Below, piece by piece: positions 25,845 through 35,215 of a stretch of DNA of 63,689 nucleotides. The DNA comes from Bacteroidales bacterium. Its GTDB lineage: Bacteria; Bacteroidota; Bacteroidia; Bacteroidales; UBA932. The position numbers and the translations under genes were made by a program. Every line of letters starts with the position of its first letter. The stretch's first letter is position 1. The notes beneath the pieces are model-generated. The model was not told the origin of the DNA. It did no database searches and worked only from the letters and a program-made list of their open reading frames with translations. The stretch is from the NCBI GenBank assembly GCA_028707695.1, contig JAQWAL010000004.1, forward strand, positions 1-63,689. Direction: 5' to 3'.

Positions 25845-26639
25845 ATGATTATTTACCCTAAAGCAAAAATCAATTTGGGACTCAGGGTTACCGGAAAACG
25901 GGATGACGGATTCCATAACCTGGAAAGTTGCTTTGTTGAGGTTGCTCAATTGACTGACATATTGGAGATAATGGAGAGCAATAAGCTCTCCTTTTCTCTT
26001 TATGGCAAGGAGTTGGACTGTGTGCCCGGACACAATATTTGTGAAAAGGCTTTTGACCTGTTGTGTTCCGATTTTGATTTGCCCGGGGCAGAGATCCATT
26101 TGTACAAGAAAATCCCAACAGGAGCCGGACTTGGCGGGGGTTCTTCTGATGGTGCTGCTACCCTGTACCTGCTGAACACTATCTATGGACTGGGTCTCAC
26201 AAAGGAGCAACTGATGGAGTATGCTGCAAGGTTGGGAAGTGATTGCCCTTTCTTTATCCATCTGTTTTTTTCGGATAACAAAGGATATACATGTGCCATG
26301 GTAGGGGGCAGGGGTGATATTATTTGGGATTACAGGTTACCGGTTTTGGAAAACTATGATATAAAGGTGGTGGACACAGGGGTCTTCATATCTACCGCAG
26401 AGGCTTTTGGAGGTATAATTCCAAAAAAACCGGAGGTGCCGTTAAAGGATGTGCTGGCATTGCCTGTTAGTGAGTGGAAAGGGTTATTGGTGAATGATTT
26501 TGAGCCTCATATATTTGACAAACATCCAATCCTTCTGCAACACAAAGAAAACCTTTACCAACAAGGGGCTGTTTATGCTTCCATGTCTGGCAGTGGCTCT
26601 GCAATATATGGTCTGTTTAAAAAGGGCAGGCAGCTTTAA
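25845..26639 (+). CDS. ispE: 4-diphosphocytidyl-2-C-methyl-D-erythritol kinase
   Basis: 264 residues. GHMP kinase of the non-mevalonate isoprenoid pathway that phosphorylates CDP-ME at the 2-hydroxyl. YPKAKINLGLRVTGKRDDG is the N-terminal substrate motif, PTGAGLGGGSSDGAA the ATP-binding loop, and SMSGSGSAIYGLF the C-terminal GHMP motif. Its ATG immediately follows the nrdJ stop, so the two are probably one transcript. It ends 6 nt from the 3' end of the convergent asparaginase gene. Confidence 0.96.
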   Translation: MIIYPKAKINLGLRVTGKRDDGFHNLESCFVEVAQLTDILEIMESNKLSFSLYGKELDCVPGHNICEKAFDLLCSDFDLPGAEIHLYKKIPTGAGLGGGSSDGAATLYLLNTIYGLGLTKEQLMEYAARLGSDCPFFIHLFFSDNKGYTCAMVGGRGDIIWDYRLPVLENYDIKVVDTGVFISTAEAFGGIIPKKPEVPLKDVLALPVSEWKGLLVNDFEPHIFDKHPILLQHKENLYQQGAVYASMSGSGSAIYGLFKKGRQL

Positions 26640-26645
26640 GCCTTG

Positions 26646-27719
26646 TCAATATTTTTCAAAAAACTCTTGGATTTTCTTGGTATCCTTTGTTTGTGTGAGG
26701 GCTAGCATAAGCAGTATCCTGGCTTTTTGAGGGTTCTTGTTGTAGCTCACCGGAAAGATGGAGTTGTACTCCTCTGCTGCTTTGTCCACGCCTCCCGAAG
26801 GAATCCTTGTGGAGCGGACCACGACAATCCCTTTTTTTGATGCATGCTCCATTGCTGTTGCAAATGGACGGTTGTAGTTGCCGTGCCCGGCTCCTGCAAT
26901 CACAATTCCTTTTGTACCTTGCTCTATAAGGGAATAAAAGGGTAGATCCGATGCAAATGCATATGCATATAAAATTTCTGTTCCGGGGAGCTTGTCAACC
27001 CCTTTTAGTTCGAATTGTGACCTGGTTGTATGGATAAAAAGGTTTTCCCTGAAAAAACTTGGTTTCCCATCCCTCATTTGACCAAGTGGCCCGTAGTTGG
27101 GACAGGTGAATGCAGCAGTGTTTGTGGTGTGTGATTTGGTCACATCGTTTGCACAAAAGAACAGGTCATTCATGGCTACCATTACTCCTTTTCCGTATGC
27201 TTCTTTGGAAGATGCCAGCGCAACAGCATTGTACAGGTTGAAAGGTCCGTCTGCACTCAAGGCAGAGGCGGGCCTCATGGACCCGGTAAGTACCACAGGG
27301 TTTGGGTGCCTTACAGTGAGATTCAGAAAATAGGCCGTCTCTTCCATAGTGTCGGTGCCATGGGTTATTACCACACCGTCGCAAAGCTTGTTGGCAAAAA
27401 GGGAGTCAATTGTTTTCCACAGTTGCAACCAGATTTGCTCTTCCATATTTTGGCTGGATATGTTGCATACCTGTATGGCTTCCAGGGTGGCTATTTCGTT
27501 TACAGCAGGCACAGATGAGATTATCTGCTCTACAGACAGTATTCCCGGATTGTATGAGGCTTGGACAGAACTTTGTGCAGAGCCGGCTATAGTGCCTCCT
27601 GTTGCAAGGATGGCAATTACCGGTTTTTGTGTTTGTCCAAAAGAGAGTAATGAGGCAAACAGGATTAAAGTTGCCATAAGGTATTTAAGCATCGGTTTTG
27701 GGTTATGATTTTTATTCAT
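26646..27719 (-). CDS. ansB: Type II (exported) L-asparaginase
   Basis: 357 residues. It hydrolyses asparagine to aspartate and ammonia. A hydrophobic leader (LKYLMATLILFASLLSFG) indicates export to the periplasm. Translation may begin at the first Met or at Met10 (27692). The nucleophile motif ILATGGTIAG and the second motif VVITHGTDTMEETAYF are both intact, as is the TGSMRP loop. Export plus motif set favour the high-affinity type II enzyme. The 145-bp gap upstream contains two copies of CGACCCC 20 bp apart (27767 and 27787), of unknown meaning. Confidence 0.92.
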   Translation of the reverse strand: MNKNHNPKPMLKYLMATLILFASLLSFGQTQKPVIAILATGGTIAGSAQSSVQASYNPGILSVEQIISSVPAVNEIATLEAIQVCNISSQNMEEQIWLQLWKTIDSLFANKLCDGVVITHGTDTMEETAYFLNLTVRHPNPVVLTGSMRPASALSADGPFNLYNAVALASSKEAYGKGVMVAMNDLFFCANDVTKSHTTNTAAFTCPNYGPLGQMRDGKPSFFRENLFIHTTRSQFELKGVDKLPGTEILYAYAFASDLPFYSLIEQGTKGIVIAGAGHGNYNRPFATAMEHASKKGIVVVRSTRIPSGGVDKAAEEYNSIFPVSYNKNPQKARILLMLALTQTKDTKKIQEFFEKY

Positions 27720-27864
27720 TGCAATATCAGATTATGTTGCAATATAGGCAAAAAAGCAAAAAAGGCCGACCCCCTGCTACAGAAATCGACCCCTTTTCTT
27801 GTGTACTAAAACCTAAACCTACATCAATAAGATGCAGTAGTTGCATGAAACGTTGCATAGGTTG

Positions 27865-29076
27865 TCAAAAATTTTCAACTTTTTTTACAATCATAAAGGG
27901 GAGCATTGCAGAAAGAAGCCCTATTATTGCAATTCCGGATATAGTCAGGAGTACGTCTGTGAATTTGATTATTATTGGATAGCTTTCTACAATAAAGTTC
28001 CCGGGCATTGGAATTATTCCGAATTGTTGCTGCATAAAACCAAACAGCAGCGCAACGATTGTGCCTGTGAATATGCCGGAGAGTGAAATGAGCCAACCCT
28101 CTGCCAAGAATATCTTTTTAATGGACAGGTCATTTGCGCCAAGTGATTTCAAGGTGACGGCATCCTCTTTCTTTTCCATTATGAGCATGGAGAGGGACCC
28201 GAACAGGTTGCATGAAATGATGACAACCACAAACAGGAGTATTATGTAAATGGAGATTTTTTCTGAACTCATCATTTTGTACAAGGTCTCGTTTTGTTCA
28301 TAGCGGTTTTGAACCTTGAAATCATCTCCCAAAAGAGTCTTGATTTTCTTTTTTAATGTTTCTGTTCCGGCTCCGGGTTTGGTGTAAATTTCTATGGAGG
28401 TCACTTGGTCTTCATATTCCAGGAGGTTCCTGGCAATATCTATGGGCACCAGGATGTATTTGTTGTCAAAGTTCTGGTCCAGGGTAAAAAGTCCCGAAGG
28501 AAAAACCTTTTCCCGGTTGAGGGAAGCAATAGGGTTTATCATGGAAAGGTTCCTGTGCCTGGAAGGGAAATAGAGTTGCAGGGCATCTGTGAAATGGACC
28601 CTCAGCCCCAAATTGAAGGCCATTGACCTGCCCAGGATGGCTTGTGGAACCTGGCCATGGTACAATTTGAATTCTCCCTCTTTTATATAATCCTTTATAT
28701 GGGTTATCCTCTCGTAAGAACTGTCAATGCCTTTCATGGTTGCAACAACCTCTTGGTTGCTGTATTTCACGAATACATTTTCCTGCACAATCTCACAAAA
28801 AGCATCAATTGAAGGATCCTGCTTTATTTGGTTGAAAATTGCTGTGGAGGGTGAGAAGTGTTTGCCGTTTGACGGAGTTATGAGCAGGTCCGATTCGTAA
28901 GTAGAGTACATCGATTTCACCAGACCTTCAAAACCATTGTAAACCGACAGTATGATTATAAGTGCAGCTGTGCCAATGGCAATTCCCCCTGCGCTTATTA
29001 TCGATATAATGTTGACAACATTGTGCGATTTTTTTGCGAAGAGGTACCTTTTGGCTATGAAAAGAGTTAGTTTCAA
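27865..29076 (-). CDS. LolC/LolE-like ABC transporter permease (FtsX domain)
   Basis: 403 residues from a TTG start (29076); no in-frame ATG fits the conserved N-terminus TLFIAKRYLFAKKS. The topology is one N-terminal membrane helix (about 20-45), a large periplasmic MacB-like domain, and three C-terminal helices (about 275-300, 315-345, 370-395) of FtsX type. Such permeases extract lipoproteins for outer-membrane sorting or act in mechanotransmission. No ATPase gene is adjacent. It is last in the tyrS-rbfA-permease run, 10 nt after rbfA. Confidence 0.88.
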   Translation of the reverse strand: MKLTLFIAKRYLFAKKSHNVVNIISIISAGGIAIGTAALIIILSVYNGFEGLVKSMYSTYESDLLITPSNGKHFSPSTAIFNQIKQDPSIDAFCEIVQENVFVKYSNQEVVATMKGIDSSYERITHIKDYIKEGEFKLYHGQVPQAILGRSMAFNLGLRVHFTDALQLYFPSRHRNLSMINPIASLNREKVFPSGLFTLDQNFDNKYILVPIDIARNLLEYEDQVTSIEIYTKPGAGTETLKKKIKTLLGDDFKVQNRYEQNETLYKMMSSEKISIYIILLFVVVIISCNLFGSLSMLIMEKKEDAVTLKSLGANDLSIKKIFLAEGWLISLSGIFTGTIVALLFGFMQQQFGIIPMPGNFIVESYPIIIKFTDVLLTISGIAIIGLLSAMLPFMIVKKVENF

Positions 29077-29086
29077 CTGTATATCT

Positions 29087-29431
29087 TTACTTTTTCAGGA
29101 GCCCGTCAATTTTCTCTATGTAGTCCAGTGAATCATCTATGTTGAATACAAGTTCGGGTACTATCCTCAATTGTTTTGATACTCTCTTCCCAAGTTCTCC
29201 CCTGAGGCTTTTTGCAGATGTTTCCACAATCTGGAAAACTTCGCCTGATTTTTCCGATGGGAAAATGCTTATGAAAACCCTGGCTACGGAGAGGTCGGGA
29301 CTAATCCTGACATTGGTGACCGTTATCATGGCCCCTCCAAAACTTTGAGTGCCTTTTTCCCTGAATATCTCTGCAAGGTCCCTTTGCAGCTGCCTGGAAA
29401 CTTTTAATTGTCTTGTACTTTGATTTTCCAT
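29087..29431 (-). CDS. rbfA: Ribosome-binding factor A
   Basis: 114 residues, normal length. A KH-like protein that binds the immature 30S subunit and helps 16S rRNA 5'-end maturation. RQLKVSRQLQRDLAEIF and ITVTNVRISPDLSVARVFIS are the family motifs. It lies 1 nt after tyrS and is translationally close to the following permease gene. Confidence 0.94.
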   Translation of the reverse strand: MENQSTRQLKVSRQLQRDLAEIFREKGTQSFGGAMITVTNVRISPDLSVARVFISIFPSEKSGEVFQIVETSAKSLRGELGKRVSKQLRIVPELVFNIDDSLDYIEKIDGLLKK

Positions 29432-29432
29432 A

Positions 29433-30722
29433 TCAGCTAAGTTTTAAAATAAAGTAATTTTTTTTCCCTTTTTGCACCAAAATATATTTGTTGTTCAGCA
29501 GGTCTTTTTCTTCCAAACTGAGGTCAACGGAGTCTATTTTGTTTTTATTGACGCTTACTCCCCCGGCCAGTATCATCTTGCGGCACTCTCCTTTGGACGG
29601 GAATACAGAGCTTTTTACGGCCAATAGTTCTATGATGTTCTCTTTTAGCTCTTCTTTTGTGATTTCAAATTGGGGAACGCCTTCGAATACATTAAGGAAA
29701 GTCCTTTCGTCCAGCTCCCTGAGGGTTTCGGAGGTAGATTGTCCAAAAAGAATGGAAGAGGCCTTGAGTGCCTTTTGGTACTCTTCATTGCCATGTACCA
29801 TTGTGGTAACCTCTTTTGCAAGCAGTTTCTGGAGCTCCCTCATATGGGGGGCCTGGTTGTGTTTTTCTATCTCTGAATCAATCTTCTCTTTTGGCAACAT
29901 TGTGAAGATCTTGATATATTTTTGTGCGTCTTGGTCACTTACATTAAGCCAGAATTGGTAGAATGCATATGGCGATGTGTATTTGGAATCCAGCCAAATG
30001 TTACCTTGTTCGGTTTTTCCGAATTTGCCGCCATCTGCTTTTGTTATCAGGGGGCAAGTTAGTGCAAAGGCTTCTCCTGACTCTGTCCTGCGGATAAGTT
30101 CGGTTCCTGTAGTGATGTTGCCCCATTGGTCGCTCCCCCCCATTTGCAGCTTGCAACCATAGTGCCTGTAAAGGTAAAGGAAGTCGTAACCTTGTACAAG
30201 CTGGTATGTGAACTCTGTGAATGACATTCCCTCTTTGTCTTCTCCGCTGATTCTTTTCTTGACAGAGTCTTTGCTCATCATGTAATTGACAGTTATATGC
30301 TTGCCAATGTCGCGGATAAAATGGAGAAATGTGTACTCTTTCATCCAGTCATAATTGTTTACCAGGATAGCTGCGTTGGGTGCATCTGAATCGAAATCCA
30401 GGAACCTTGCCAATTGGTTGCGGATTGCATTTTGGTTGTGGCGCAAAGTCTCTTCGTCCAAAAGGTTCCTTTCGGAAGATTTCATGGATGGGTCGCCAAT
30501 CATACCGGTTGCTCCTCCAACCAGAGCAATCGGTTTGTGGCCGTTTGCCTGCAAGTGTTTAAGCATCATTATGCTTACAAGGTGTCCTATATGAAGTGAA
30601 TCTGCAGTGGGGTCAATACCTACATATGCAGACGTTATCTCTTTGCTCAATTGCTCTTGGGTCCCAGGCATCATGTTGTGGACCATCCCTCTCCATTTGA
30701 GTTCTTCTACAAAATTGCTCAT
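29433..30722 (-). CDS. tyrS: Tyrosyl-tRNA synthetase
   Basis: 429 residues, TyrRS class I. The HIGH motif appears as SLHIGHL (near residue 40), the KMSKS loop as KFGKTEQGN, and the C-terminal S4 RNA-binding domain covers about the last 65 residues. [12 protein letters not shown] is the tyrosine-binding helix. It heads the tyrS-rbfA-permease operon and has its own promoter box, back to back with that of the S37 peptidase. Confidence 0.97.
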   Translation of the reverse strand: MSNFVEELKWRGMVHNMMPGTQEQLSKEITSAYVGIDPTADSLHIGHLVSIMMLKHLQANGHKPIALVGGATGMIGDPSMKSSERNLLDEETLRHNQNAIRNQLARFLDFDSDAPNAAILVNNYDWMKEYTFLHFIRDIGKHITVNYMMSKDSVKKRISGEDKEGMSFTEFTYQLVQGYDFLYLYRHYGCKLQMGGSDQWGNITTGTELIRRTESGEAFALTCPLITKADGGKFGKTEQGNIWLDSKYTSPYAFYQFWLNVSDQDAQKYIKIFTMLPKEKIDSEIEKHNQAPHMRELQKLLAKEVTTMVHGNEEYQKALKASSILFGQSTSETLRELDERTFLNVFEGVPQFEITKEELKENIIELLAVKSSVFPSKGECRKMILAGGVSVNKNKIDSVDLSLEEKDLLNNKYILVQKGKKNYFILKLS

Positions 30723-30742
30723 GTTCTCTCTTAAATTTTGGG

Positions 30743-30750
30743 CAAAAGTA
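30743..30750 (-). promoter_or_regulatory. TAnnTTTG box for tyrS
   Basis: TACTTTTG on the minus strand, 20 nt before the tyrS ATG. Confidence 0.6.
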
Positions 30751-30762
30751 AGGTTTTTTCTT

Positions 30763-30770
30763 TACTTTTG
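30763..30770 (+). promoter_or_regulatory. TAnnTTTG box for the S37 peptidase gene
   Basis: TACTTTTG on the plus strand, 43 nt before the ATG at 30814; divergent from the tyrS box 12 bp away. Confidence 0.6.
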
Positions 30771-30813
30771 TTTGTTTAACAGACACTAAATTATTACTCT
30801 AGAATATTCCGTT

Positions 30814-32136
30814 ATGAATCTGAAACCCTGTTTTTCCAAGGTAGTTGCTGTTTTTACAGTAATATACATGCTTTCCCAGCCCGGTGGGTTATTTGCTAAT
30901 GAGGCTCTTTGGTCGAATGACACTTTGATTGACCGGCTCCATGCCCTGCCGGGAGTTACCGATGTAAAGAGATTGCCGGCAAGGGACTTCAACGATAAAT
31001 ACGTCTTGTACATAGAACAACCTTTGGACCATTCAAATGTACAGGCAGGCACTTTCAGGCAGAGGGTATTTTTGATGAATGTTTCATTTGACAGGCCAAC
31101 GGTTTTAGTGACTGAAGGGTATGGTGCTTCATATGCACAAAGACCCACATATCGTGAAGAGATTTCACGGATGTTCAATACAAACATCGTGTTTGTAGAG
31201 CACAGGTATTTCCTTGAATCTACACCCGAGGGTGCCGGATGGGAATACCTGACTGCGCAAAACTCTGCATATGACCTCCACAGGGTTCGGGAGATTTTTG
31301 GGGAGTTGTACCAACAAAAGTGGATTGCTACGGGAATCAGTAAAGGTGGCCAAACCGCATTGTTGTATACTGCATGGTTCCCGGAAGATGTGGATATTAC
31401 AGTGCCATATGTGGCTCCTTTGTGCAAGGCCAAAGAGGATGGACGTCATGAACCATTCCTTAGGGAAACTGCCGGGACCAAAGAGGAGAGGGAAAAACTG
31501 GAGGCTTTCCAGAGGGAAGTTTTGAGCAGGCGGGCAGAACTGCAACCTAAATTCGACTCGTTGTGTGTTGCCGATAAATTTGAATTTTCTTTGCCTACTT
31601 CCCATATATACGACTACTCTGTACTTGAGTTTCCTTTTGCTTTTTGGCAATGGGGGAGCCCAATAGAGGAGGTGCCGGAAGCCGGGGCTCCTGCAAATGA
31701 GGTTTTCAAATATTGGATGAAGATTAGTTCTCCCAGCTATTTCGTGCATGAAAGTTCTACTACTTCATTTTTTGTGCAGGCATCCAGGGAACTTGGCTAT
31801 TACGGTTACGATACCAAACCGTTCAAGGGTATGCTTGCAATCAAAAATGCAAAGGGATACCTGGATAAGATTTTTGTTCCGGAAGATGCGCAGTACAGGT
31901 TTGACAAAGCTCTTTACCGTAAGTTAAAGAGGTTTGTTTCCAAAACAGATAACAAGATGATGTTTATTTACGGGGAGTACGATCCTTGGAGTGCTGTGAA
32001 AGTAAATGAACCAAAGAGCGATAATGTTGTTCTTTTTGTACAACCAAAAGGAAGCCACAGGGCAAGGATCTCTACATTGCCGCAAGGGATGAAACAGGAG
32101 GCTGTTGGTCTTTTGCAAAAGTGGCTTGACGAATAA
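30814..32136 (+). CDS. Secreted S37-family (PS-10-like) aminopeptidase
   Basis: 440 residues with a signal peptide (about 1-29, ending GGLFANE). The alpha/beta hydrolase catalytic Ser is in TGISKGGQTALLY (near 177). The Asp is probably in YGEYDPWS and the His in KGSHRARI near the C-terminus. NIVFVEHRYFLES is the conserved strand before it. Family members release N-terminal tripeptides from exported peptides; a role in peptide feeding is inferred. S28 peptidases are a distant alternative, but the GISKGGQT elbow fits S37. Confidence 0.85.
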   Translation: MNLKPCFSKVVAVFTVIYMLSQPGGLFANEALWSNDTLIDRLHALPGVTDVKRLPARDFNDKYVLYIEQPLDHSNVQAGTFRQRVFLMNVSFDRPTVLVTEGYGASYAQRPTYREEISRMFNTNIVFVEHRYFLESTPEGAGWEYLTAQNSAYDLHRVREIFGELYQQKWIATGISKGGQTALLYTAWFPEDVDITVPYVAPLCKAKEDGRHEPFLRETAGTKEEREKLEAFQREVLSRRAELQPKFDSLCVADKFEFSLPTSHIYDYSVLEFPFAFWQWGSPIEEVPEAGAPANEVFKYWMKISSPSYFVHESSTTSFFVQASRELGYYGYDTKPFKGMLAIKNAKGYLDKIFVPEDAQYRFDKALYRKLKRFVSKTDNKMMFIYGEYDPWSAVKVNEPKSDNVVLFVQPKGSHRARISTLPQGMKQEAVGLLQKWLDE

Positions 32137-32141
32137 TATAT

Positions 32142-33029
32142 ATGCTGGAATTTAAGAAGATTGAACTTTCCGATAAAGAGTGGATAGACAGGATATTGTC
32201 ATTGTCTGACTACCGGGGTACAGAATATTGTTTCACAAACCTTTTTATTTGGGACGGGACCTACAACTCCCGGGTGGGGCGTTTCAAGGATTTTCTGTTG
32301 CTTAGGGCTGGAACTCCCGGGGAGCGTTACTATCTGTACCCTGCGGGCAGGGGAGACAGGCGGGAGGTGATTGAAGAGCTAATGAAGGATGCTTCCAGGG
32401 AAGACGGGAACCTGACTTTGATTGGGCTCACAAGGGAGACCAAGGCAGAACTTGAGAAACTTTTCCCCCACATGTTCAAGTTCAAAATGGAGCGTGACAG
32501 TTTCGATTATGTTTACGATACAGACAAATTGATGACATTGTCGGGAAAGAAGTTGCAACCAAAGAGGAACCATCTCAATTACTTTATTGGAAACTATAGT
32601 TGGAAAATAGAAGACTTCACTCCTGACAAGGTCGATGAGGTTGTGGAATTTTCTCATGAGTGGTGTCGCCGCTATGAATGTAACAAGATAGATACATTGG
32701 CAATGGAGAGTTGTGCTGTTGAAAAATGTCTCAAGAATTATGGTGGACTTGATTTGAAGGGTGCTATCCTTAGGGTTGATGGTGAGATTATTGGTTATAC
32801 GATAGGAGAGGTGCTTAATTCGGACACTGTAATTGTCCATGTAGAGAAAGCTTTTCAAGATTACCGTGGGGCCTACCAGTTTATAAACAGGGAGTTTGTG
32901 AAAAAAATTGCTCCTGGCTACAAATATGTGAACAGAGAGGATGATATTGGTGATGAGGGGCTAAGGAAGGCCAAAGAGTCATACTATCCCATTTTTATGC
33001 TTGAAAAATTTACTGCTACGTTAATTTAA
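32142..33029 (+). CDS. DUF2156 / GNAT-like protein
   Basis: 295 residues, soluble. It matches the DUF2156 family, related to the catalytic C-terminal domain of phosphatidylglycerol lysyltransferases: an N-terminal half with YRGTEYCFTNLFIWDG, and a second acetyltransferase-like half with GGLDLKGAILRVDGEIIGYTIG cut to its core LKGAILRVDGEIIGYTIGE and FINREFVKKI. The membrane part of MprF is absent, so it probably transfers an amino acid or acyl group to a soluble or membrane-surface acceptor. The substrate is unknown. It starts 5 nt after the S37 peptidase stop. Confidence 0.8.
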   Translation: MLEFKKIELSDKEWIDRILSLSDYRGTEYCFTNLFIWDGTYNSRVGRFKDFLLLRAGTPGERYYLYPAGRGDRREVIEELMKDASREDGNLTLIGLTRETKAELEKLFPHMFKFKMERDSFDYVYDTDKLMTLSGKKLQPKRNHLNYFIGNYSWKIEDFTPDKVDEVVEFSHEWCRRYECNKIDTLAMESCAVEKCLKNYGGLDLKGAILRVDGEIIGYTIGEVLNSDTVIVHVEKAFQDYRGAYQFINREFVKKIAPGYKYVNREDDIGDEGLRKAKESYYPIFMLEKFTATLI

Positions 33030-33030
33030 T

Positions 33031-33038
33031 TATATTTG
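33031..33038 (+). promoter_or_regulatory. TAnnTTTG box for the GldE-like gene
   Basis: TATATTTG starts 1 nt after the DUF2156 stop and lies 28 nt before the TTG start at 33067. Confidence 0.55.
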
Positions 33039-33066
33039 CATTTGTAATCAATTTTGTTTTTTAGAG

Positions 33067-34032
33067 TTGGAACCTCCCAGTAGTATCTTAGACGATTATT
33101 TCTCCTTGGGGATATTCATGATCCTCACTTTGTTGGTTTATGCCCTTGTTTCGGCCATAAATTATTCATTCGGACATCTTGAAGAGTCTGTTGCAAAGAG
33201 TGGCAAAAGAGCGGGGCAAGTCTCTTATTTTTTGGACAAACCGCAGGTCTTTCATGGTACTGTCATGCAGTTTTCCACTGTTTGCAAGCTGCTCATTGTC
33301 TTTCTTGCCATGGAGTTGCTGAACTCCCATATTGCAGCCGGTTTGTTGGCAATCGTTCTGTTGTATTCTGTAAGTGAATTGGTAGCTATTACTTTGAGGG
33401 GAAGGGGAAACGATTTTTTCCAAAAAACAGTCTATTTTACAATTGTCATGAGTGCTGTTGCTGCCCCTTTGAACCGACTTTTTATTTCGTTGACATCAAT
33501 TCCTGATGGTGAACGGGAAGAGAGGGAGGTGCAGAGCATTGAAGAGATTACTGAATCACATGATGATGATGACTATAAAGACCTAAGGGAGAGGAAGCTG
33601 TTAAGGAATATTGTCTCATTGTCCAACACCTCTGTGAGTGATATCATGAAGCCCAGGGTAGATGTGATAGCAGTAAACACTTCAATGAGTGCGGGTCAGG
33701 TTATGGATGTTGCAGTGGAGTGTGGTTATTCAAGGTTGCCTGTATACGAAAACAACCTGGACAATATAAAAGGATTTCTTTACATAAAGGATTTGGTTGG
33801 TTTCCTGCAGGATAAGTCGGATAATTACGACTGGAAAAGCCATATAAGGGAGGCTTACTTTGTTCCCGGAAGCAAAAAGATTGGTGATTTGCTCGAGGAG
33901 TTCAGGCATAAAAAGATCCATCTTGCGTTGGTGGCAGACGAATATGGTGGCACCGATGGTGTTGTTACTCTGGAAGATGTATTGGAAGAGATAGTAGGTG
34001 AAATTTCGGATGAATCGGACAAAACAGAATAG
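33067..34032 (+). CDS. gldE: GldE-like CNNM/CBS membrane protein lacking the CorC_HlyC domain
   Basis: 321 residues from TTG 33067; the N-terminus EPPSSILDDYFSLG resembles GldE proteins, and the nearest ATG (33118) would fall inside the first membrane helix. An N-terminal DUF21 membrane region (about 15-140) is followed by an acidic loop (HDDDDYKD) and a CBS pair (IMKPRVDVIAV and LVADEYGGTDGVVTLEDVLEEIVGE). Relatives are usually 430 or more residues because a CorC_HlyC domain of about 80 residues follows this point. Here the frame stops and the next gene begins 10 nt later, so the domain is genuinely missing. GldE was named in gliding motility; related proteins transport or sense Mg2+/Co2+. 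Confidence 0.8.
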   Translation: MEPPSSILDDYFSLGIFMILTLLVYALVSAINYSFGHLEESVAKSGKRAGQVSYFLDKPQVFHGTVMQFSTVCKLLIVFLAMELLNSHIAAGLLAIVLLYSVSELVAITLRGRGNDFFQKTVYFTIVMSAVAAPLNRLFISLTSIPDGEREEREVQSIEEITESHDDDDYKDLRERKLLRNIVSLSNTSVSDIMKPRVDVIAVNTSMSAGQVMDVAVECGYSRLPVYENNLDNIKGFLYIKDLVGFLQDKSDNYDWKSHIREAYFVPGSKKIGDLLEEFRHKKIHLALVADEYGGTDGVVTLEDVLEEIVGEISDESDKTE

Positions 34033-34042
34033 TTTGTAGGTT

Positions 34043-34678
34043 ATGGGACTTTATTTTAACAGGGAATTGGAAAATGAGGCTTTGATTTCGGTTTGGGAAA
34101 TAACCGAAAGTGAAGATGAGCTGCTTAATTTGTCTTCTATACCAAATGAGGAGTTGGAAGAGCTGGCTCTTATAAGGAACGCTGCAAGAAGAAAAGAAAA
34201 GCTTGCCGTGAGGGCTTTGCTCAACAAGGTATTTGACGGGAAGGTATATTTGGGACACCACGACAACGGACGTCCCTATTTGCAGAATAGTTTGATAGAA
34301 ATAAGCATTTCGCATACCAACAGGTTTGTTTCCATACTGACTCATCCGGAAGAGAGTGTGGGAATAGATATCGAGTCTTTGAACAGGAATTACTCTGCTG
34401 TAGAAAAGAGAGCCCTCTCTTTGGAAGAACTCGATTATTTAAGTGACAGGGACAGGGATTTGCAACTGGCTATAATATGGAGTGCAAAGGAGGCTGTTTT
34501 TAAAAGAATGTCCCGCTCCGATATAGATTTTTCCAGCCAGATAATTGTAAAAAAATTCTCTCCGCGTGAGAGCGGAGAGCTAGAGGTCATATTCATTGAC
34601 AAAGATGGTGACCAACAGGAGTTCGAGTTAAGCTACGAAATTTTTGAAAATCATGTAATGGCCTGGTTGGTGGGCTGA
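34043..34678 (+). CDS. 4'-phosphopantetheinyl transferase (Sfp-like)
   Basis: 211 residues. It attaches 4'-phosphopantetheine from CoA to a carrier-protein serine. VGIDIESLN supplies the Mg2+-binding Asp and Glu, and IIWSAKEAVFKRM is the second signature. The length fits Sfp/Gsp-type rather than short AcpS. No carrier protein or synthase gene lies nearby, so the target is probably fatty-acid ACP or a distant pathway. It is 10 nt after the GldE-like gene and is followed by the convergent bcp gene. Confidence 0.88.
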   Translation: MGLYFNRELENEALISVWEITESEDELLNLSSIPNEELEELALIRNAARRKEKLAVRALLNKVFDGKVYLGHHDNGRPYLQNSLIEISISHTNRFVSILTHPEESVGIDIESLNRNYSAVEKRALSLEELDYLSDRDRDLQLAIIWSAKEAVFKRMSRSDIDFSSQIIVKKFSPRESGELEVIFIDKDGDQQEFELSYEIFENHVMAWLVG

Positions 34679-34694
34679 TTTGTTTTTTTCGTGG

Positions 34695-35141
34695 CTACTT
34701 CAGGATTTGTCTGGCATGTGCCTTTGTGTTTACCTTTTCTATGATGTCTTCTATTATTCCTTCTTTGTCTATCACAAAAGTCTTTCGGATTGTGCCGTAA
34801 TACTCGCGTCCCATCATTTTTTTAAGCCCCCATACCCCATAAGCTTGTTGGATTTGGGTTTCTGTATCTGATATAAGGGGGAATGGCAAGTTGTGTTTTT
34901 CTATGAAATTCTGGTGTGATTTTGGGCTGTCTTTGCTGACTCCCACTACTTTATAACCTTTTGCCAGGAACTTGTCATAATTATCCCTCAGGTCACAAGC
35001 TTCTGCGGTGCAGCCTGGAGTGTTATCTTTGGGGTAGAAATAGAGTACAAGTTTATCTCCTTTGAACTGAGATAATTTTATCTCTTTCCCATCTTGGTCT
35101 TTTCCGGCAAAATCTGGTGCTTTATCTCCAATCTTTAACAT
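34695..35141 (-). CDS. bcp: Thioredoxin-dependent thiol peroxidase (Bcp/PrxQ)
   Basis: 148 residues. Peroxiredoxin that reduces H2O2 and organic peroxides. NTPGCTAEACDLRDNY has the peroxidatic Cys and, five residues later, the resolving Cys of the PrxQ type (CTAEAC). FYPKDNTPGC is the family motif. It lies downstream of groEL on the same strand but is separated by a terminator, so it is probably expressed separately. Confidence 0.95.
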   Translation of the reverse strand: MLKIGDKAPDFAGKDQDGKEIKLSQFKGDKLVLYFYPKDNTPGCTAEACDLRDNYDKFLAKGYKVVGVSKDSPKSHQNFIEKHNLPFPLISDTETQIQQAYGVWGLKKMMGREYYGTIRKTFVIDKEGIIEDIIEKVNTKAHARQILK

Positions 35142-35215
35142 AATGTCCGAATTTTAGTTTTTTAATAAACAAATAGATGTTTCTAAAGTTCAGTACTGAA
35201 ATCCGGATTTGACCT

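Noticed and set aside
27767-27793. Direct repeat CGACCCC spaced 20 bp upstream of the asparaginase gene
   Set aside because: Helical-turn spacing hints at an operator, but seven bases twice in 145 bp is weak and nothing else in the window shares it.
30786-31433. 215-codon open frame on the minus strand within the S37 peptidase gene
   Set aside because: The forward frame has a signal peptide and catalytic motifs; the reverse frame shows nothing recognisable and would cross the forward promoter.
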